A DNA stretch of 64,000 nt, from the NCBI GenBank assembly GCA_002361615.1, contig DETK01000019.1, positions 64,749 to 128,748 of the forward strand, in the 5' to 3' direction. The stretch is from Bacteroidales bacterium UBA3290. Its GTDB lineage: Bacteria; Bacteroidota; Bacteroidia; Bacteroidales; UBA932. The notes under the pieces are model-generated. The model saw only the letters and a list, made by a program, of their open reading frames with translations, was not told the DNA's origin and searched no databases. Of the stretch, positions 31,503 through 41,036 are shown piece by piece (within the stretch, counting starts at the first letter, position 1; each line of letters starts with the position of its first letter). The position numbers were made by a program, and so were the translations under genes.

Positions 31503-33995
31503 ATGCACCGGGTTTTTGTTCCGATCTATCGATTTTTTCGCAGCCATAAGGCTTTATTATATGTTTTGCTGGCGCTCAGTACGCTGGTATTCGTTATTTT
31601 CGGCACGAAGTTGCGCTATGAGGAGGACGTGGCCAAGCTGCTGCCGCGCTCGAGTGTCGAGAGTGAGCTGGCGTTCAGCGACATCGGACTGAAAGACAAG
31701 ATCTTCATCCAGATTACCTCGGCCGACGCCGAAACGCCGCTCGATACCTGGACGCTGAGCGATTATATCGACGAATTCACTGACGCGCTGGAGCAGCGCG
31801 ATTCCACCGGAAAGTACATCCGGAGCATCCTGCGTTCACTCGATGCGGAGACGGCCCTCGGGGCGATGGACTATGGCTTCGAGCACCTTCCGTCCCTCAT
31901 CGACACAGGCTTCTACGAGGCTTTCGCCGCGGCGCTGGAACCGGCGGCCCTCGATGCGCAGATGGCCCGGAACCTCGAACTGATCGAGAGCGACCTGACC
32001 GGTGAGACGACCCGGCTGGTATGCACCGATCCATTCGCCCTGCGCGACATCTTTCTCGCCCGGCTGATGCCCGAAGGTGCAATGGACGGCTCGGTCGGCG
32101 ACTACACGATTGAAAACAGCCACTTCTTCTGCCCCGACCGGACCGTGGCGATGGCCTTCCTCTCTCCCAGTTTCCAGCAGACCGACTCGGGCACTTCCAC
32201 CAAGTTCGCCCGCATCCTCAACCAGGAGCGCAAGGCCTTCGAAGCAGCGCATCCCGACGCCCGCATCTATTTCCACGGCGCACCGCTGGGTGCCGTGTCG
32301 AACGCAGGTACCATCAAGCAGGACCTGGTCTGGACCGTAGGCATCTCGCTGCTGGTCATCCTGACCATCCTGCTGCTGGCCTTCCATCGCCTGCGCTTCA
32401 TCGCCCATCTGCTCCTTCCCGTAGTCTATGGCACCTTCTTCGCCCTGGCCTGCGTCTATTGGATCAAAGGGTATATGTCGCTCATGGCCCTGGGCATCGG
32501 CGCCATCATCCTGGGCGTTGCCCTAAGCTACTGTCTGCACGTGCTGATCCACTACTATTACGTGGAAGATGTGGAACAGATGCTCCAGGAAGAATCCACG
32601 CCTGTGGTTCTGGGCTGCCTGACCACCATCGGCGCCTTCCTGGGCCTGCTCTTTACCGAGAGCGACCTGCTGCGGGACTTCGGCCTGTTTGCCACCTTCG
32701 CCCTGATCGGCAGTACCTTCTACGCACTGGTATTCCTGCCGCACTTCCTGAAAAAAGAAGACGTCAACTACAAGAAATACAAAGGTTTCCACCTGATAGA
32801 CCGCATCAACGGCCTGCCGTGGGACCGCAATCCGTGGATCCTGGGCGCAATGGTCGCACTGCTGGCGGTCGGCATCGTCTTCAGCCCGAAAGTGGGCTTT
32901 GACAGCGACCTGCGTAACCTCAACTACGTGGACATCCCGCTCGACGAGAGCCAGCGCCTTTACAGCGAAAAGAACGAAAGCGGCCATATGAACCTGTATT
33001 TCGCCGCTTACGACAACGATTTTGACAAGGCGCTCGAATACGACCAACTGCTCGGTGCCCGCCTGGATTCCCTGCAGCGGACCGGACTGGTGAAACGCTA
33101 TTCCTCGATCGTATCACTGCTCTTCCAGACAGAGCAGGAACAGACGCTCCGCATCGATGCCTGGAAGAAGTTCTGGACGCCGCAGCGGATTGAAAAGGCC
33201 CGCCGCGACCTTTCGGCCGCAGCGCGCAGGCAGAAACTCGACCCCGGCCTGTTCGAACCGTTCTTCGCCCTGGTCGAAGCGGACTATCTGCCCGGAAACC
33301 TCTACGAGGCCGGACTGATCCCCGACGCGCTGCTTTCCTCGTTCATCGAGAAGCAGGACAGCGGCCGCTGGATGATCTTCTCGACCGTTGCCTTCGCGCC
33401 GGAAGATATGGATACCGTGACCGATGCGCTGGTCAGCGGTCCGCAGACCGTGGTCCTGGAACCGTTCTACTACTGCCGGGACATGGTCCAGATTGTCCAC
33501 GACGACTTCCAGAAGACGCTGCTGATCTCCTCGCTCTTCGTGCTGCTGGTCCTGCTGATCTCGTTCCGGAACCTGTGGGTTTCGCTGGTAGCCTTCTTCC
33601 CGATGTTCCTTTCCTGGTATGCCCTGCAGGGCTTCATGGCCCTCTTCGGCCTGGAATTCAATCTGATCAACATCGTCATCGCCACCTTCGTGTTCGGTAT
33701 CGGCGTGGACTACAGCATCTTTGTAATGGAAGGGCTTCTGCAGGAAGCCCGTACCGGTGAGAAGACGCGGCTGGAATACCACAAGGTCGCCATCTTCTTC
33801 TCCGCCCTGATTCTGATCATCGTGGTGGGCTCGCTGGTCTTCGCCCGTCATCCGGCCATCAGTTCCACCGGTCGGATCACGCTGATCGGCATGGTCTTCA
33901 CCATCCTGATGACCTATTCCCTCGAACCTTTCGTGTTCCGGAAACTGCTCAAGACAAAATGGTTCCGGCGCAGTCTTAAACTCCCTGAAAAATGA
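31503..33995 (+). CDS. MMPL/RND family exporter
   Basis: An 830-residue inner-membrane transporter with two RND-like halves. Helix 1 (about 18-36), a large periplasmic loop, then a five- to six-helix sterol-sensing-like block (about 275-420), a second loop (about 470-660) and a second block (about 665-815). GDY-type charged positions lie within helices (for example GVDYSIFVMEG near 734-744). Such MMPL exporters move lipids or hydrophobic compounds. Its stop overlaps the FakA-like start by 4 bp, tying it to the fatty-acid operon. The substrate is inferred from context only. Confidence 0.82.
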   Translation: MHRVFVPIYRFFRSHKALLYVLLALSTLVFVIFGTKLRYEEDVAKLLPRSSVESELAFSDIGLKDKIFIQITSADAETPLDTWTLSDYIDEFTDALEQRDSTGKYIRSILRSLDAETALGAMDYGFEHLPSLIDTGFYEAFAAALEPAALDAQMARNLELIESDLTGETTRLVCTDPFALRDIFLARLMPEGAMDGSVGDYTIENSHFFCPDRTVAMAFLSPSFQQTDSGTSTKFARILNQERKAFEAAHPDARIYFHGAPLGAVSNAGTIKQDLVWTVGISLLVILTILLLAFHRLRFIAHLLLPVVYGTFFALACVYWIKGYMSLMALGIGAIILGVALSYCLHVLIHYYYVEDVEQMLQEESTPVVLGCLTTIGAFLGLLFTESDLLRDFGLFATFALIGSTFYALVFLPHFLKKEDVNYKKYKGFHLIDRINGLPWDRNPWILGAMVALLAVGIVFSPKVGFDSDLRNLNYVDIPLDESQRLYSEKNESGHMNLYFAAYDNDFDKALEYDQLLGARLDSLQRTGLVKRYSSIVSLLFQTEQEQTLRIDAWKKFWTPQRIEKARRDLSAAARRQKLDPGLFEPFFALVEADYLPGNLYEAGLIPDALLSSFIEKQDSGRWMIFSTVAFAPEDMDTVTDALVSGPQTVVLEPFYYCRDMVQIVHDDFQKTLLISSLFVLLVLLISFRNLWVSLVAFFPMFLSWYALQGFMALFGLEFNLINIVIATFVFGIGVDYSIFVMEGLLQEARTGEKTRLEYHKVAIFFSALILIIVVGSLVFARHPAISSTGRITLIGMVFTILMTYSLEPFVFRKLLKTKWFRRSLKLPEK

Positions 33996-35593
33996 TGGAT
34001 ACACTGGATGGAACCCTCTTCTTGTCGATGGTCCGCAGCGGCGGAGCCCGGCTGGATGCCCATCGCAAGACCATCAACGACCTGAACGTCTTCCCCATCC
34101 CCGACGGGGATACGGGCGACAATATGTTTATGACCCTGGAAGCCGGATGCCGCGTGCAAGCCGGCCCGGTCGGCGAGACCGCGGAAGCCGTTTCGCAGGG
34201 GATGCTCATGGGCGCCCGCGGAAACTCCGGCGTCATCCTTTCGCGCATCTTTTCCGGCATTGCGCGGGGCCTTTCCGGCATCCGGGAAGCAGACCTGAAG
34301 GCCTTCGAAAAAGCCATGGAATGCGCTGTGGAAGACGCTTACAAGGCCGTCGCCGTACCCGTGGAAGGCACCATCCTGACCGTCCTCCGGGAAAGCGTGG
34401 CAGCCGCCGCGGAAAGCCAGGATTTCGAAACTTACTTCGACCGGCTCATCGCCGGAATGGACTGCTCGCTCCAGCATACGCCCGAACTGCTCGACGTCCT
34501 CAAAAAAGCCGGCGTCGTGGACAGCGGCGGCGCCGGGTTGCTCTATGTTGCCGAAGGTATGCGCGCCGCCTTCAGCGGCGAAGCCGAAATGATGCCCGAG
34601 CCCACGGCTGCAGCCCCGGTCCGGACCGTCGACCTGAATGCCTTTACGGAAGACAGCACGCTGGAATTCGGCTACTGCACGGAGTTCCTCTTGAGATTGC
34701 AGCGGAGCAAGGTCGATCCCGACCACTTTGACGAGAAGGTCATCGCCGACTGGCTTTCCGCCCACGGCGACTCGCTGGTCTTCTTCCGCCAGGGAACGAT
34801 CATCAAGGTCCACGTCCACACCTTCCATCCCGGCGAGATCCTCAACCACTGCCAGCAGTACGGCGAATTCCTGACCTTGAAGATCGAAAACATGACGCTC
34901 CAGCACCACGAAAACCATATGGACGAACGCTTCCACGTGGACGGCAAGGCTCTCGGCGTGGTGGCCGTCGCCGCCGGGACGAAACTGCAGCAGGCCTTCC
35001 GGGAGATGGGTGCCGACGAAGTGATCGAGGGCGGCCAGACCATGAACCCGCCGGTACAGGCCTTCCTCGAAGCCTTCGACCGCATCGGAGCGGAGAATAT
35101 CCTCGTGCTGCCCGACAACGGCAACATCCTGCTCACAGCCCGGCAGGCTGCTGAAATGTACGACAAGGCCCGCGTCGAGGTGCTGCCCACCCGCAGCCTC
35201 GGCGAAGGCTACTACGCCCTGGCCAGCCTCGACACGTCCGAGACGATCGACCAGATCGTGCCGGAACTGGAAGAGGCACTGCAGGCGACCGTCACGGGAC
35301 TGGTCTCACGCGCCATCCGCGAGAGCGAAGCCGGCCACACCGGCGACTACCTGGGCCTGAGCGGCAAAGATATCCTTTGCGGCTCGCCCGACCGGGAAGA
35401 AGCGCTCCTTGAACTGGCCCGGAAACTGGACGCGGGCAGCCGTGACATCGCCCTGCTCCTGACCGGCGCCGAGGTGCCGTCCGACGAGGCCCAAGCCGCC
35501 CTCCAGGCACTGACCGAAGCCTTCCCCCGCACCGAAACCACCCTGGTCGAAGGCGGACAACCTGTTTACGATTATATCCTTCTGTTATGTTGA
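33992..35593 (+). CDS. FakA-like fatty-acid kinase (DAK2 domain)
   Basis: A 533-residue protein. The N-terminal DhaL/DAK2 nucleotide-binding domain (about 10-200) contains NVFPIPDGDTGDNMF (about 28-42), with the aspartates that hold Mg-ATP, and ARGNSGVILS. A middle domain and a C-terminal part typical of FakA follow (GDYLGLSGKDIL near 451-462). FakA phosphorylates a fatty acid held by a FakB (DegV) protein, giving acyl phosphate. A DegV gene follows directly (7-bp overlap) and plsX is in the same operon, which fits exactly. FakA is best known from Firmicutes. Confidence 0.85.
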   Translation: MMDTLDGTLFLSMVRSGGARLDAHRKTINDLNVFPIPDGDTGDNMFMTLEAGCRVQAGPVGETAEAVSQGMLMGARGNSGVILSRIFSGIARGLSGIREADLKAFEKAMECAVEDAYKAVAVPVEGTILTVLRESVAAAAESQDFETYFDRLIAGMDCSLQHTPELLDVLKKAGVVDSGGAGLLYVAEGMRAAFSGEAEMMPEPTAAAPVRTVDLNAFTEDSTLEFGYCTEFLLRLQRSKVDPDHFDEKVIADWLSAHGDSLVFFRQGTIIKVHVHTFHPGEILNHCQQYGEFLTLKIENMTLQHHENHMDERFHVDGKALGVVAVAAGTKLQQAFREMGADEVIEGGQTMNPPVQAFLEAFDRIGAENILVLPDNGNILLTARQAAEMYDKARVEVLPTRSLGEGYYALASLDTSETIDQIVPELEEALQATVTGLVSRAIRESEAGHTGDYLGLSGKDILCGSPDREEALLELARKLDAGSRDIALLLTGAEVPSDEAQAALQALTEAFPRTETTLVEGGQPVYDYILLLC

Positions 35594-36456
35594 CACTGTA
35601 TACTGACACCGACACCGACATCACGCCCGCCGTCGCAGCGGAATACGGCTACAAGCTCATCAGCATGCCCTACAGCGTGGATGCCAAGACCGTCTATCCT
35701 TACGTGGACTTCGACCAGTTCGACGCCCGCAGTTTCTACGATATGCTTCGCCGCGGCACGCTTCCCACGACCAGTGCCATCTCCAAGGAGCGCTACATCG
35801 AGTATTTCGAGCCCGAAATGGCCGCCGGCAACGACATTCTCTACGTCCACTTCTCCCGTGCGATGACCATCACCTTCGATGCGATGGACCAGGCCGTGGC
35901 CGAACTCCGGGCCAAGTACCCGCAGTGCCGCTTTGAGGAGATCGACACCAAGGGCATCACGACCATCAGCTATGCCGTGGTCCGCGCCGTAGGCGATCTG
36001 ATCAAGGCTGGCAAAAGCCTCGACGAAGTGCTCGAATGGGCCAAGACCGAGGTGGACCATTACGCGATGTACTTCTACGCCGACGACCTGAAGTTCTTCC
36101 GCCGCAGCGGCCGCGTCAGCGGCCTGGCGGCCACGATGGGCACGCTCATCGGCATCCGTCCGATCATCTATATGTCAGCCGATGGCAAGATGGTCTCCTG
36201 CGGCAAGGAGAAAGGCCGCACCAAGGCCATGGAGCATCTGATCGGCTGCGTGACCGAACTGGGCGACGACATCAAGAACTACCGCTTCTACGTGGGCCAT
36301 ACCGACGCCCCGGAACTGGCCAAGGACCTGGGAGAGGCCCTGAAAGCACGCTTCGGCCAGAATCTGAATATCGAATATGTGGTCTGCAATCCCACGGCGG
36401 GCAGTCACGCCGGCCCGAACGGCGTAGCCGTCTGCTTCCACGCCAAACACCGCTAG
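35587..36456 (+). CDS. DegV family (FakB-like) fatty-acid binding protein
   Basis: A 289-residue DegV fold. Seen: LYTDTDTDITPAVAAEYG (start), PTTSAISKERY (the TTS fatty-acid carboxylate/kinase site, about 60-70), FSRAMTITFDAM, and FFRRSGRVSGLAATMGTLIGIRPI in the second domain. FakB buries a fatty acid and presents it to FakA. Position between FakA and PlsX makes it the probable partner of the FakA-like gene ahead of it. Confidence 0.87.
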   Translation: MLTLYTDTDTDITPAVAAEYGYKLISMPYSVDAKTVYPYVDFDQFDARSFYDMLRRGTLPTTSAISKERYIEYFEPEMAAGNDILYVHFSRAMTITFDAMDQAVAELRAKYPQCRFEEIDTKGITTISYAVVRAVGDLIKAGKSLDEVLEWAKTEVDHYAMYFYADDLKFFRRSGRVSGLAATMGTLIGIRPIIYMSADGKMVSCGKEKGRTKAMEHLIGCVTELGDDIKNYRFYVGHTDAPELAKDLGEALKARFGQNLNIEYVVCNPTAGSHAGPNGVAVCFHAKHR

Positions 36457-36457
36457 G

Positions 36458-37585
36458 ATGATCGAGGTCCGGCAAGTCACCACACGGCGCGAGCAGCGGG
36501 AATTCATCGAGTTCCCGATCGACCTGTACAAAGGCAATCCCTTCTTTGTACCGCCTTTCTACGCCGACGAACGGAAAATGTTCCGTCCGGGCTACGTCTA
36601 TACCGACTGCTGCGACTGGATCTGCCTGAACGCCTACAAGGACGGGAAGATGGCCGGCCGTATCCAGGGTATCATCCAGAAGGCCGCCAACGAGAAAAAC
36701 GGCGAGCGGCGGGCCCGCTTCACCCGTTTCGACGCCATCGATGACGTCGAAGTGTCGCGCGCCCTGTTCTCGGCCGTTGAAAAGTGGGCCCTGGACAAGG
36801 GCATGGACACGCTCTGCGGCCCGCTCAGCTTCTCCGACCTGGAGCGCGAAGGACTGCTGGTCGAGGGATTCGACCAGCCCCAGACCTTTGAGGAGCAGTA
36901 CAATGCGGAATATTACCAGCACCACGTCGAGCAGCTGGGCTTCGTCAAGGAAATAGACTGGACCGAGTCGCGCATCTATGCGCCGGAGCCGTCGGAAGAC
37001 GAGGAAGACCTCGACAAGCTCACCGACTTCATCTTCCGCCGCTACAAACTGCATTTCGGCCCGTCGAAGAACGCCAAAGATTTCCTCCGCCGCTACGCCG
37101 ACGGCGTCTTCGAACTGATCGACAAGTCGTACGACGGACTCTACGGCACCGTCCCTTTCACCGAGGGCATGAAGCGGCTGATGATCGACAACTTCCGCCT
37201 GGTCATCAGCCCGAAATACACGGCCGTCATCCTGGACGAGAACGAAAAGATGGTCTGTTTCGGCTTTGCCATTCCCAGCCTGGCCTCCGCACTGGCCGGA
37301 ACGAAGGGACGCTACACCCCGAAAGTGCTGTGGCGCCTGCTGCGCAATATCCGCAAGCCGAAAGTCATCGACCTGTGCCTGATCGGTGTGGATCCGGAAT
37401 ACCTCAACCGCGGCGTGTCGGCCGCCTTCGCATCGGCCATCATGCATATGCTGCGCGACACGCCGGTCCGCTATGCCGAGACCAACCTCAACCTCGAAGA
37501 CAACTACGCCATCCAGAACCTGTGGCACCGCTTCAATGCCGTACAGGCCAAGCGCCGCCGCGCCTATGTGAAGAAACTCGCATGA
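36458..37585 (+). CDS. GNAT-like acyltransferase-family protein of unknown substrate
   Basis: A 375-residue protein of the group with a FxxFPxxLYKxNPxFVPPF start (residues about 16-32), a central DD(x)E...FSAVEKWALDKGMDTLCGPLSFSD segment (about 90-130) and a C-terminal GNAT-like acetyltransferase domain (GVDPEYLNRGVSAAFASAIMHML, about 310-333, the acetyl-CoA-loop region). The N-terminal pattern is widespread but the substrate is unknown. It lies 1 bp after the DegV gene and overlaps plsX by 4 bp, so an acyl-transfer role in the same lipid pathway is a reasonable inference. Confidence 0.65.
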   Translation: MIEVRQVTTRREQREFIEFPIDLYKGNPFFVPPFYADERKMFRPGYVYTDCCDWICLNAYKDGKMAGRIQGIIQKAANEKNGERRARFTRFDAIDDVEVSRALFSAVEKWALDKGMDTLCGPLSFSDLEREGLLVEGFDQPQTFEEQYNAEYYQHHVEQLGFVKEIDWTESRIYAPEPSEDEEDLDKLTDFIFRRYKLHFGPSKNAKDFLRRYADGVFELIDKSYDGLYGTVPFTEGMKRLMIDNFRLVISPKYTAVILDENEKMVCFGFAIPSLASALAGTKGRYTPKVLWRLLRNIRKPKVIDLCLIGVDPEYLNRGVSAAFASAIMHMLRDTPVRYAETNLNLEDNYAIQNLWHRFNAVQAKRRRAYVKKLA

Positions 37586-38601
37586 TCAAGATCCTCGTCG
37601 ACTGCTTCGGCGGCGACCATTCGCCGCAAGCCCAGGTGGCCGGTTCGCTGGCCGCCCTGGCCAAAAACCCGAACCTGCATCTTCTTCTGACAGGCGACCA
37701 GGCCCTGCTCGAAGCCGAACTGAAAGGGAAGACTTATGATGCCACACGACTGGACATCATCCACGCACCCGAAGTGATCGGCTGCGACGAAAAGCCTACC
37801 GACGTGATCCGTCTCAAGCGGAACAGTTCGATGATGAAGGCCATCATCCTGCTGCGCGACGAAGACGACATCGCGGCTATGGTCTCCTGCGGCTCCACCG
37901 GCGCCCTGGTGACCGGCGCCCTGGTGCGCCTGGGACGTATTCCCGGAGTCATCCGTCCGGCATTCTGCCCGCTGCTTCCCACGATGGAAGGGGGGATCGT
38001 GGGCATCTGCGACAGCGGAGCCAATCCCGAAGTCACGCCTGCCCACCTGCGACAGTTCGCCATCATGGCCAGCCTTTATCTGGAGAACGTCTACGGCGTG
38101 GACAAGCCCCGCACCGCCCTGCTCAATGTGGGCAAGGAAGCAGAAAAAGGGGATGATATCCGGCGCGAAGCCTACCAGCTGCTGCAGCAGACCCCGTCGG
38201 TCAACTTCGTCGGCAATATGGAAAGCCGTGACCTTCTGTCCGGTGCCTACGATCTGGTGGTGGCAGACGGATTCTCGGGCAACGTGCTGGTCAAGACCAC
38301 CGAAGGCACGGCTATCGAACTGCTCAAGAAACTCAAGAAGGACATCTATTCCCGGACGCTCTACAAGGTGGGCGCGCTTCTGATGAAGCGCATGTTCCAG
38401 GAAGAGAAGGAATTCATGAACTACCAGAACTATGGTGGCAGCGTCCTGCTGGGAACGGCCAAGGTCGTGGTCAAGGGCCACGGAAGCAGCAAGGCCGTGG
38501 CCGTGGAAAAATGCATCGAGCAGGCCTACCGCATGGAAATCAGCAAACTTTCATCCAAGATCGAGACGGAAATCGCCCGATACGAACATTACGAAGAATA
38601 A
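37582..38601 (+). CDS. plsX: Phosphate acyltransferase
   Basis: A 339-residue PlsX that interchanges acyl-ACP with acyl-phosphate. Seen: DCFGGDHSPQAQVAGSL near the start (the GGD phosphate site), VSCGSTGALVTGALVRLGRIPGV (about 95-117), the conserved DSGANPEVTP, LLNVGKEAEKGD, and the C-terminal VVADGFSGNVLVKTTEG (about 228-244). Here it probably links FakAB acyl-phosphate to the ACP just downstream, or feeds PlsY. The start ATG overlaps the GNAT stop. Confidence 0.93.
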   Translation: MIKILVDCFGGDHSPQAQVAGSLAALAKNPNLHLLLTGDQALLEAELKGKTYDATRLDIIHAPEVIGCDEKPTDVIRLKRNSSMMKAIILLRDEDDIAAMVSCGSTGALVTGALVRLGRIPGVIRPAFCPLLPTMEGGIVGICDSGANPEVTPAHLRQFAIMASLYLENVYGVDKPRTALLNVGKEAEKGDDIRREAYQLLQQTPSVNFVGNMESRDLLSGAYDLVVADGFSGNVLVKTTEGTAIELLKKLKKDIYSRTLYKVGALLMKRMFQEEKEFMNYQNYGGSVLLGTAKVVVKGHGSSKAVAVEKCIEQAYRMEISKLSSKIETEIARYEHYEE

Positions 38602-38634
38602 CTAAACCGTCCCAGACCGGGCATCATTAAGCCT

Positions 38635-38871
38635 ATGTTTGACAAAGTCAAGGCCATCCTGGCCAAGCAGCTCCGGAAGGATCCGGCCATCATCACTCCC
38701 GAATCGAGAATCAAGCGCGACCTGGGTGCCGACTCCATCGACATCCTGCAGCTGCTTATGCGCATCGAAGACCAGTACGGCATCGTCATCCCCGACCAGG
38801 AACTCGCAACGTTCGAGACCGTAGGTGATGTCGTAGCCTTCCTGGAGAAGCAGGAAGCTGCTAATATTTAA
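38635..38871 (+). CDS. acpP: Acyl carrier protein
   Basis: A 78-residue acidic four-helix ACP. The phosphopantetheine serine is S34 in DLGADSIDILQLLMRIED. It lies 33 bp after plsX and is probably the last gene of the operon. It overlaps the convergent lolA gene by 11 bp. The motif GADSID replaces the GADSLD of the main fatty-acid ACP, so this may be a pathway-dedicated ACP. Confidence 0.9.
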   Translation: MFDKVKAILAKQLRKDPAIITPESRIKRDLGADSIDILQLLMRIEDQYGIVIPDQELATFETVGDVVAFLEKQEAANI

Positions 38872-39379
38872 AGAGATACTCTGTAGAGATACCGCCGAAT
38901 TCCTCGAGCACCATACGCACGGGGAGACCTTTTCCGTTGTATTCCATGATGATCTGGGAATAGCCGCGGGGAGCGGCTTTGCGGGCCTTCATCTGAACCG
39001 TCTTGATCCCATTCTTTTCGGATACGGAAAGATCAGCGTCGTTGTCCTTGGCCGCCTGCTCATAGTTGCCGTCGATGCAGTTGAGCAGCGTATTGCGCAG
39101 GACCTTGAAATGCGCGTTCTTGCCGGTGTCCACGGAAATCTTCTGCCCCATCGTGTTGGAACGGAGCATCGGACCCGAAATGACCAGGTACTCCCCTGCC
39201 GGGTCGGTATAGGTCATCGTCAGCTGGTCGGGAGATTTGTACGACACGACGCCTTCGGAACGGATGACCTTGCCGGAAGCCTTGATGGTGCGTGCCTGGG
39301 TGAATTTGCATTCGGTTGTTTGTGCCTGGACAAGCCACGCAAAAAACACGAAAAAGACTAAAAACAGAGATTTTTTCAT
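38861..39379 (-). CDS. LolA-like outer-membrane lipoprotein carrier
   Basis: A 172-residue periplasmic protein with a type I signal (MKKSLFLVFFVFFAWLVQAQ) and the LolA/LolB-type half-barrel sequence (KFTQARTIKASGKVIRSEGVVSYKSPDQLTMTYTDPAGEYLVISG, about 25-70). In Bacteroidetes these short LolA-like proteins shuttle lipoproteins or lipids between membranes. The start is at MKKSLF; MRM is two residues further out. Convergent with acpP, so placed beside a lipid operon. Confidence 0.8.
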   Translation of the reverse strand: MKKSLFLVFFVFFAWLVQAQTTECKFTQARTIKASGKVIRSEGVVSYKSPDQLTMTYTDPAGEYLVISGPMLRSNTMGQKISVDTGKNAHFKVLRNTLLNCIDGNYEQAAKDNDADLSVSEKNGIKTVQMKARKAAPRGYSQIIMEYNGKGLPVRMVLEEFGGISTEYLFKY

Positions 39380-39400
39380 TCTCAATCGTTAAAACGGGGA

Positions 39401-39429
39401 CAAAGATAGAATAATTATTCCTAAATTTG
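39401..39429. promoter_or_regulatory. Divergent lolA / AraC promoters
   Basis: Minus-strand TATCTTTG (39401-39408) faces lolA, and plus-strand TAAATTTG (39422-39429) faces the AraC gene (17 bp ahead of its ATG). Confidence 0.55.
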
Positions 39430-39446
39430 TGCCAAACGATAGAAAA

Positions 39447-40271
39447 ATGCCAGCAATCGAACCTTATTGGAATCCGCAAATTGATTTATCCGGGCACCTG
39501 TTCCATATGAGAAAAGTGGAAAGAACGGGATTTTTCGATGTCTCCGACGTGCCTGAGGCGGTTCTGCCCCTGTTCTCATTCGTCTATCTGCTCCGCGGAG
39601 AAGTTCTTCTGGAAGTGGAAGGAAGAGCCTGTCTCTGCAAGCAGAACCAGATACTCCTGGTGCCGCGCAACGTTCCTTTCAGGGTCCTGTATTTCAAAGA
39701 GAATATCGGCTATGAATGCGCATTCTCGCTCCGTTTCCTCAAGGACGTTTCCTACGATTGCCTGCACGTCCCGCATCCGCTGCTCCAGACCTTTGAAGCC
39801 GAAGATGCTGCTTTTACCGCCGCCCTGCTGGAGCAAATCCATCAGTCCTTCCACAATGACGACCTGGCTTTGACGGCCAGTGCCCTCGACCTGTTCCTGT
39901 GCCGGCTCAGGCAGCGGGAGGGGAAACCCGAAAACGCCCTGGTCAGCCGTTTTCTGGAGATGGTCTTCAACCGCAATGAAAAACCGGGGAAGGTGTCCGA
40001 TTATGCGGAAACGCTCTTCATCACCCCGAACTACCTCAACCGGCTGGTCCGCGCCAACACCGGCCACTCAGCCATGGAATGGATCGAAATCTCCCGGCTG
40101 AACCTGGCCAAGTCGCTGCTCAAGCAGAACCGGCTGCAGGTTTCCGAGATTGCCGCCGCCGTGGGCATCGACGATCAGTCCTACTTCACGCGCTTCTTCA
40201 AGAAGAACGAAGGCTATACGCCTACCCGGTACCGGGAGATGCTCATCTCAGGTATAAAAAATCCTGATTAA
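39447..40271 (+). CDS. AraC family transcriptional regulator
   Basis: A 274-residue regulator. The N-terminal half (about 1-160) is a cupin-like sensor. The C-terminal AraC DNA-binding domain has two helix-turn-helix units (KVSDYAETLFITPNYLNRLVRANTG, then VSEIAAAVGIDDQSYFTRFFKKNEGYTPTRYREM, about 228-261). The upstream GTG is in frame but lies at the -7 box, so the ATG is used. It may regulate the divergent lolA, its neighbours, or itself; the target is not shown by the sequence. Confidence 0.88.
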   Translation: MPAIEPYWNPQIDLSGHLFHMRKVERTGFFDVSDVPEAVLPLFSFVYLLRGEVLLEVEGRACLCKQNQILLVPRNVPFRVLYFKENIGYECAFSLRFLKDVSYDCLHVPHPLLQTFEAEDAAFTAALLEQIHQSFHNDDLALTASALDLFLCRLRQREGKPENALVSRFLEMVFNRNEKPGKVSDYAETLFITPNYLNRLVRANTGHSAMEWIEISRLNLAKSLLKQNRLQVSEIAAAVGIDDQSYFTRFFKKNEGYTPTRYREMLISGIKNPD

Positions 40272-40278
40272 GGGCGTC

Positions 40279-41031
40279 TTACCCGGCCGGAGCCAGCAGG
40301 ATTTCAGCACAGAAAGAAGAACGGCCGCCGACTCTTCCCTCGACGACCCATCCGTCCTCGACGGACGAACGGAACAGCTCGACCACTTCGCCGGGCAGGG
40401 CTTCCTTGTTGAAATTGATACGCAAACTCCGGACGCGGCGCGTGGCCAGTGTCTCGTAGTCCAGGCAGTCCATAGCCCAGACCACATAACGGGCATTGTT
40501 GGTGTGCCCCACAAAATCGATGTCCGAATAGGATACTTTGTGTTCGGCGACCTGCTCGATCTCGCCTTCCGGCATCTGAACCTTCCCACAAGGGGTTTCA
40601 ATGGCGTTTTCGGGGCAGATGGTATCGAGGGGAAGTTGGTCTTCCAGATGCTCGCGCCGCAGGAGCCGGCGCGTGTTCATATCGATGATCAGCCAGGAAG
40701 AAGTGGCCACGACGGCAGGTTGCCCGTCAGCCCCGGTCATCCGGAAGTCACGTACATAAAAGGGGCCTTCGAAACCCTTGTGCCAGGTCTGCAGCGTCAC
40801 GGCATCCTTCCAGCGCGGCATCGCAAGAAAATGTGCCTCGAAGCGTGAGAGCACCCACGCGGTTCCGTAGCGTTGCAAGGCATCGAAACCGAAGCCCAGC
40901 GAATCAGCCGACACATTGGCGATTTCCTGCGCCATATCCATGAAGGCGCCCGGTTTCAGATAATGGGACACGTCGGTGTCGTAACAGGGCACCGTCAGTC
41001 GTTGCGTGGTTATTTTTTCGGTCATTTCCAT
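40279..41031 (-). CDS. Acyl-ACP thioesterase
   Basis: A 250-residue double hot-dog acyl-ACP thioesterase. First hot-dog: PCYDTDVSHYLKPGAFMDMAQEIANVSADSLGFGFD. Second hot-dog has the catalytic triad region KVSYSDIDFVGHTNNARYVVWAMDCL (Asp, His and Asn/Glu, about 165-190). It releases free fatty acids from ACP. It ends the operon begun by the 141-residue protein and the kinase-AAA fusion, with a 5-bp gap. This is consistent with the nearby lipid genes. Confidence 0.85.
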   Translation of the reverse strand: MEMTEKITTQRLTVPCYDTDVSHYLKPGAFMDMAQEIANVSADSLGFGFDALQRYGTAWVLSRFEAHFLAMPRWKDAVTLQTWHKGFEGPFYVRDFRMTGADGQPAVVATSSWLIIDMNTRRLLRREHLEDQLPLDTICPENAIETPCGKVQMPEGEIEQVAEHKVSYSDIDFVGHTNNARYVVWAMDCLDYETLATRRVRSLRINFNKEALPGEVVELFRSSVEDGWVVEGRVGGRSSFCAEILLAPAG

Positions 41032-41036
41032 GAGGG

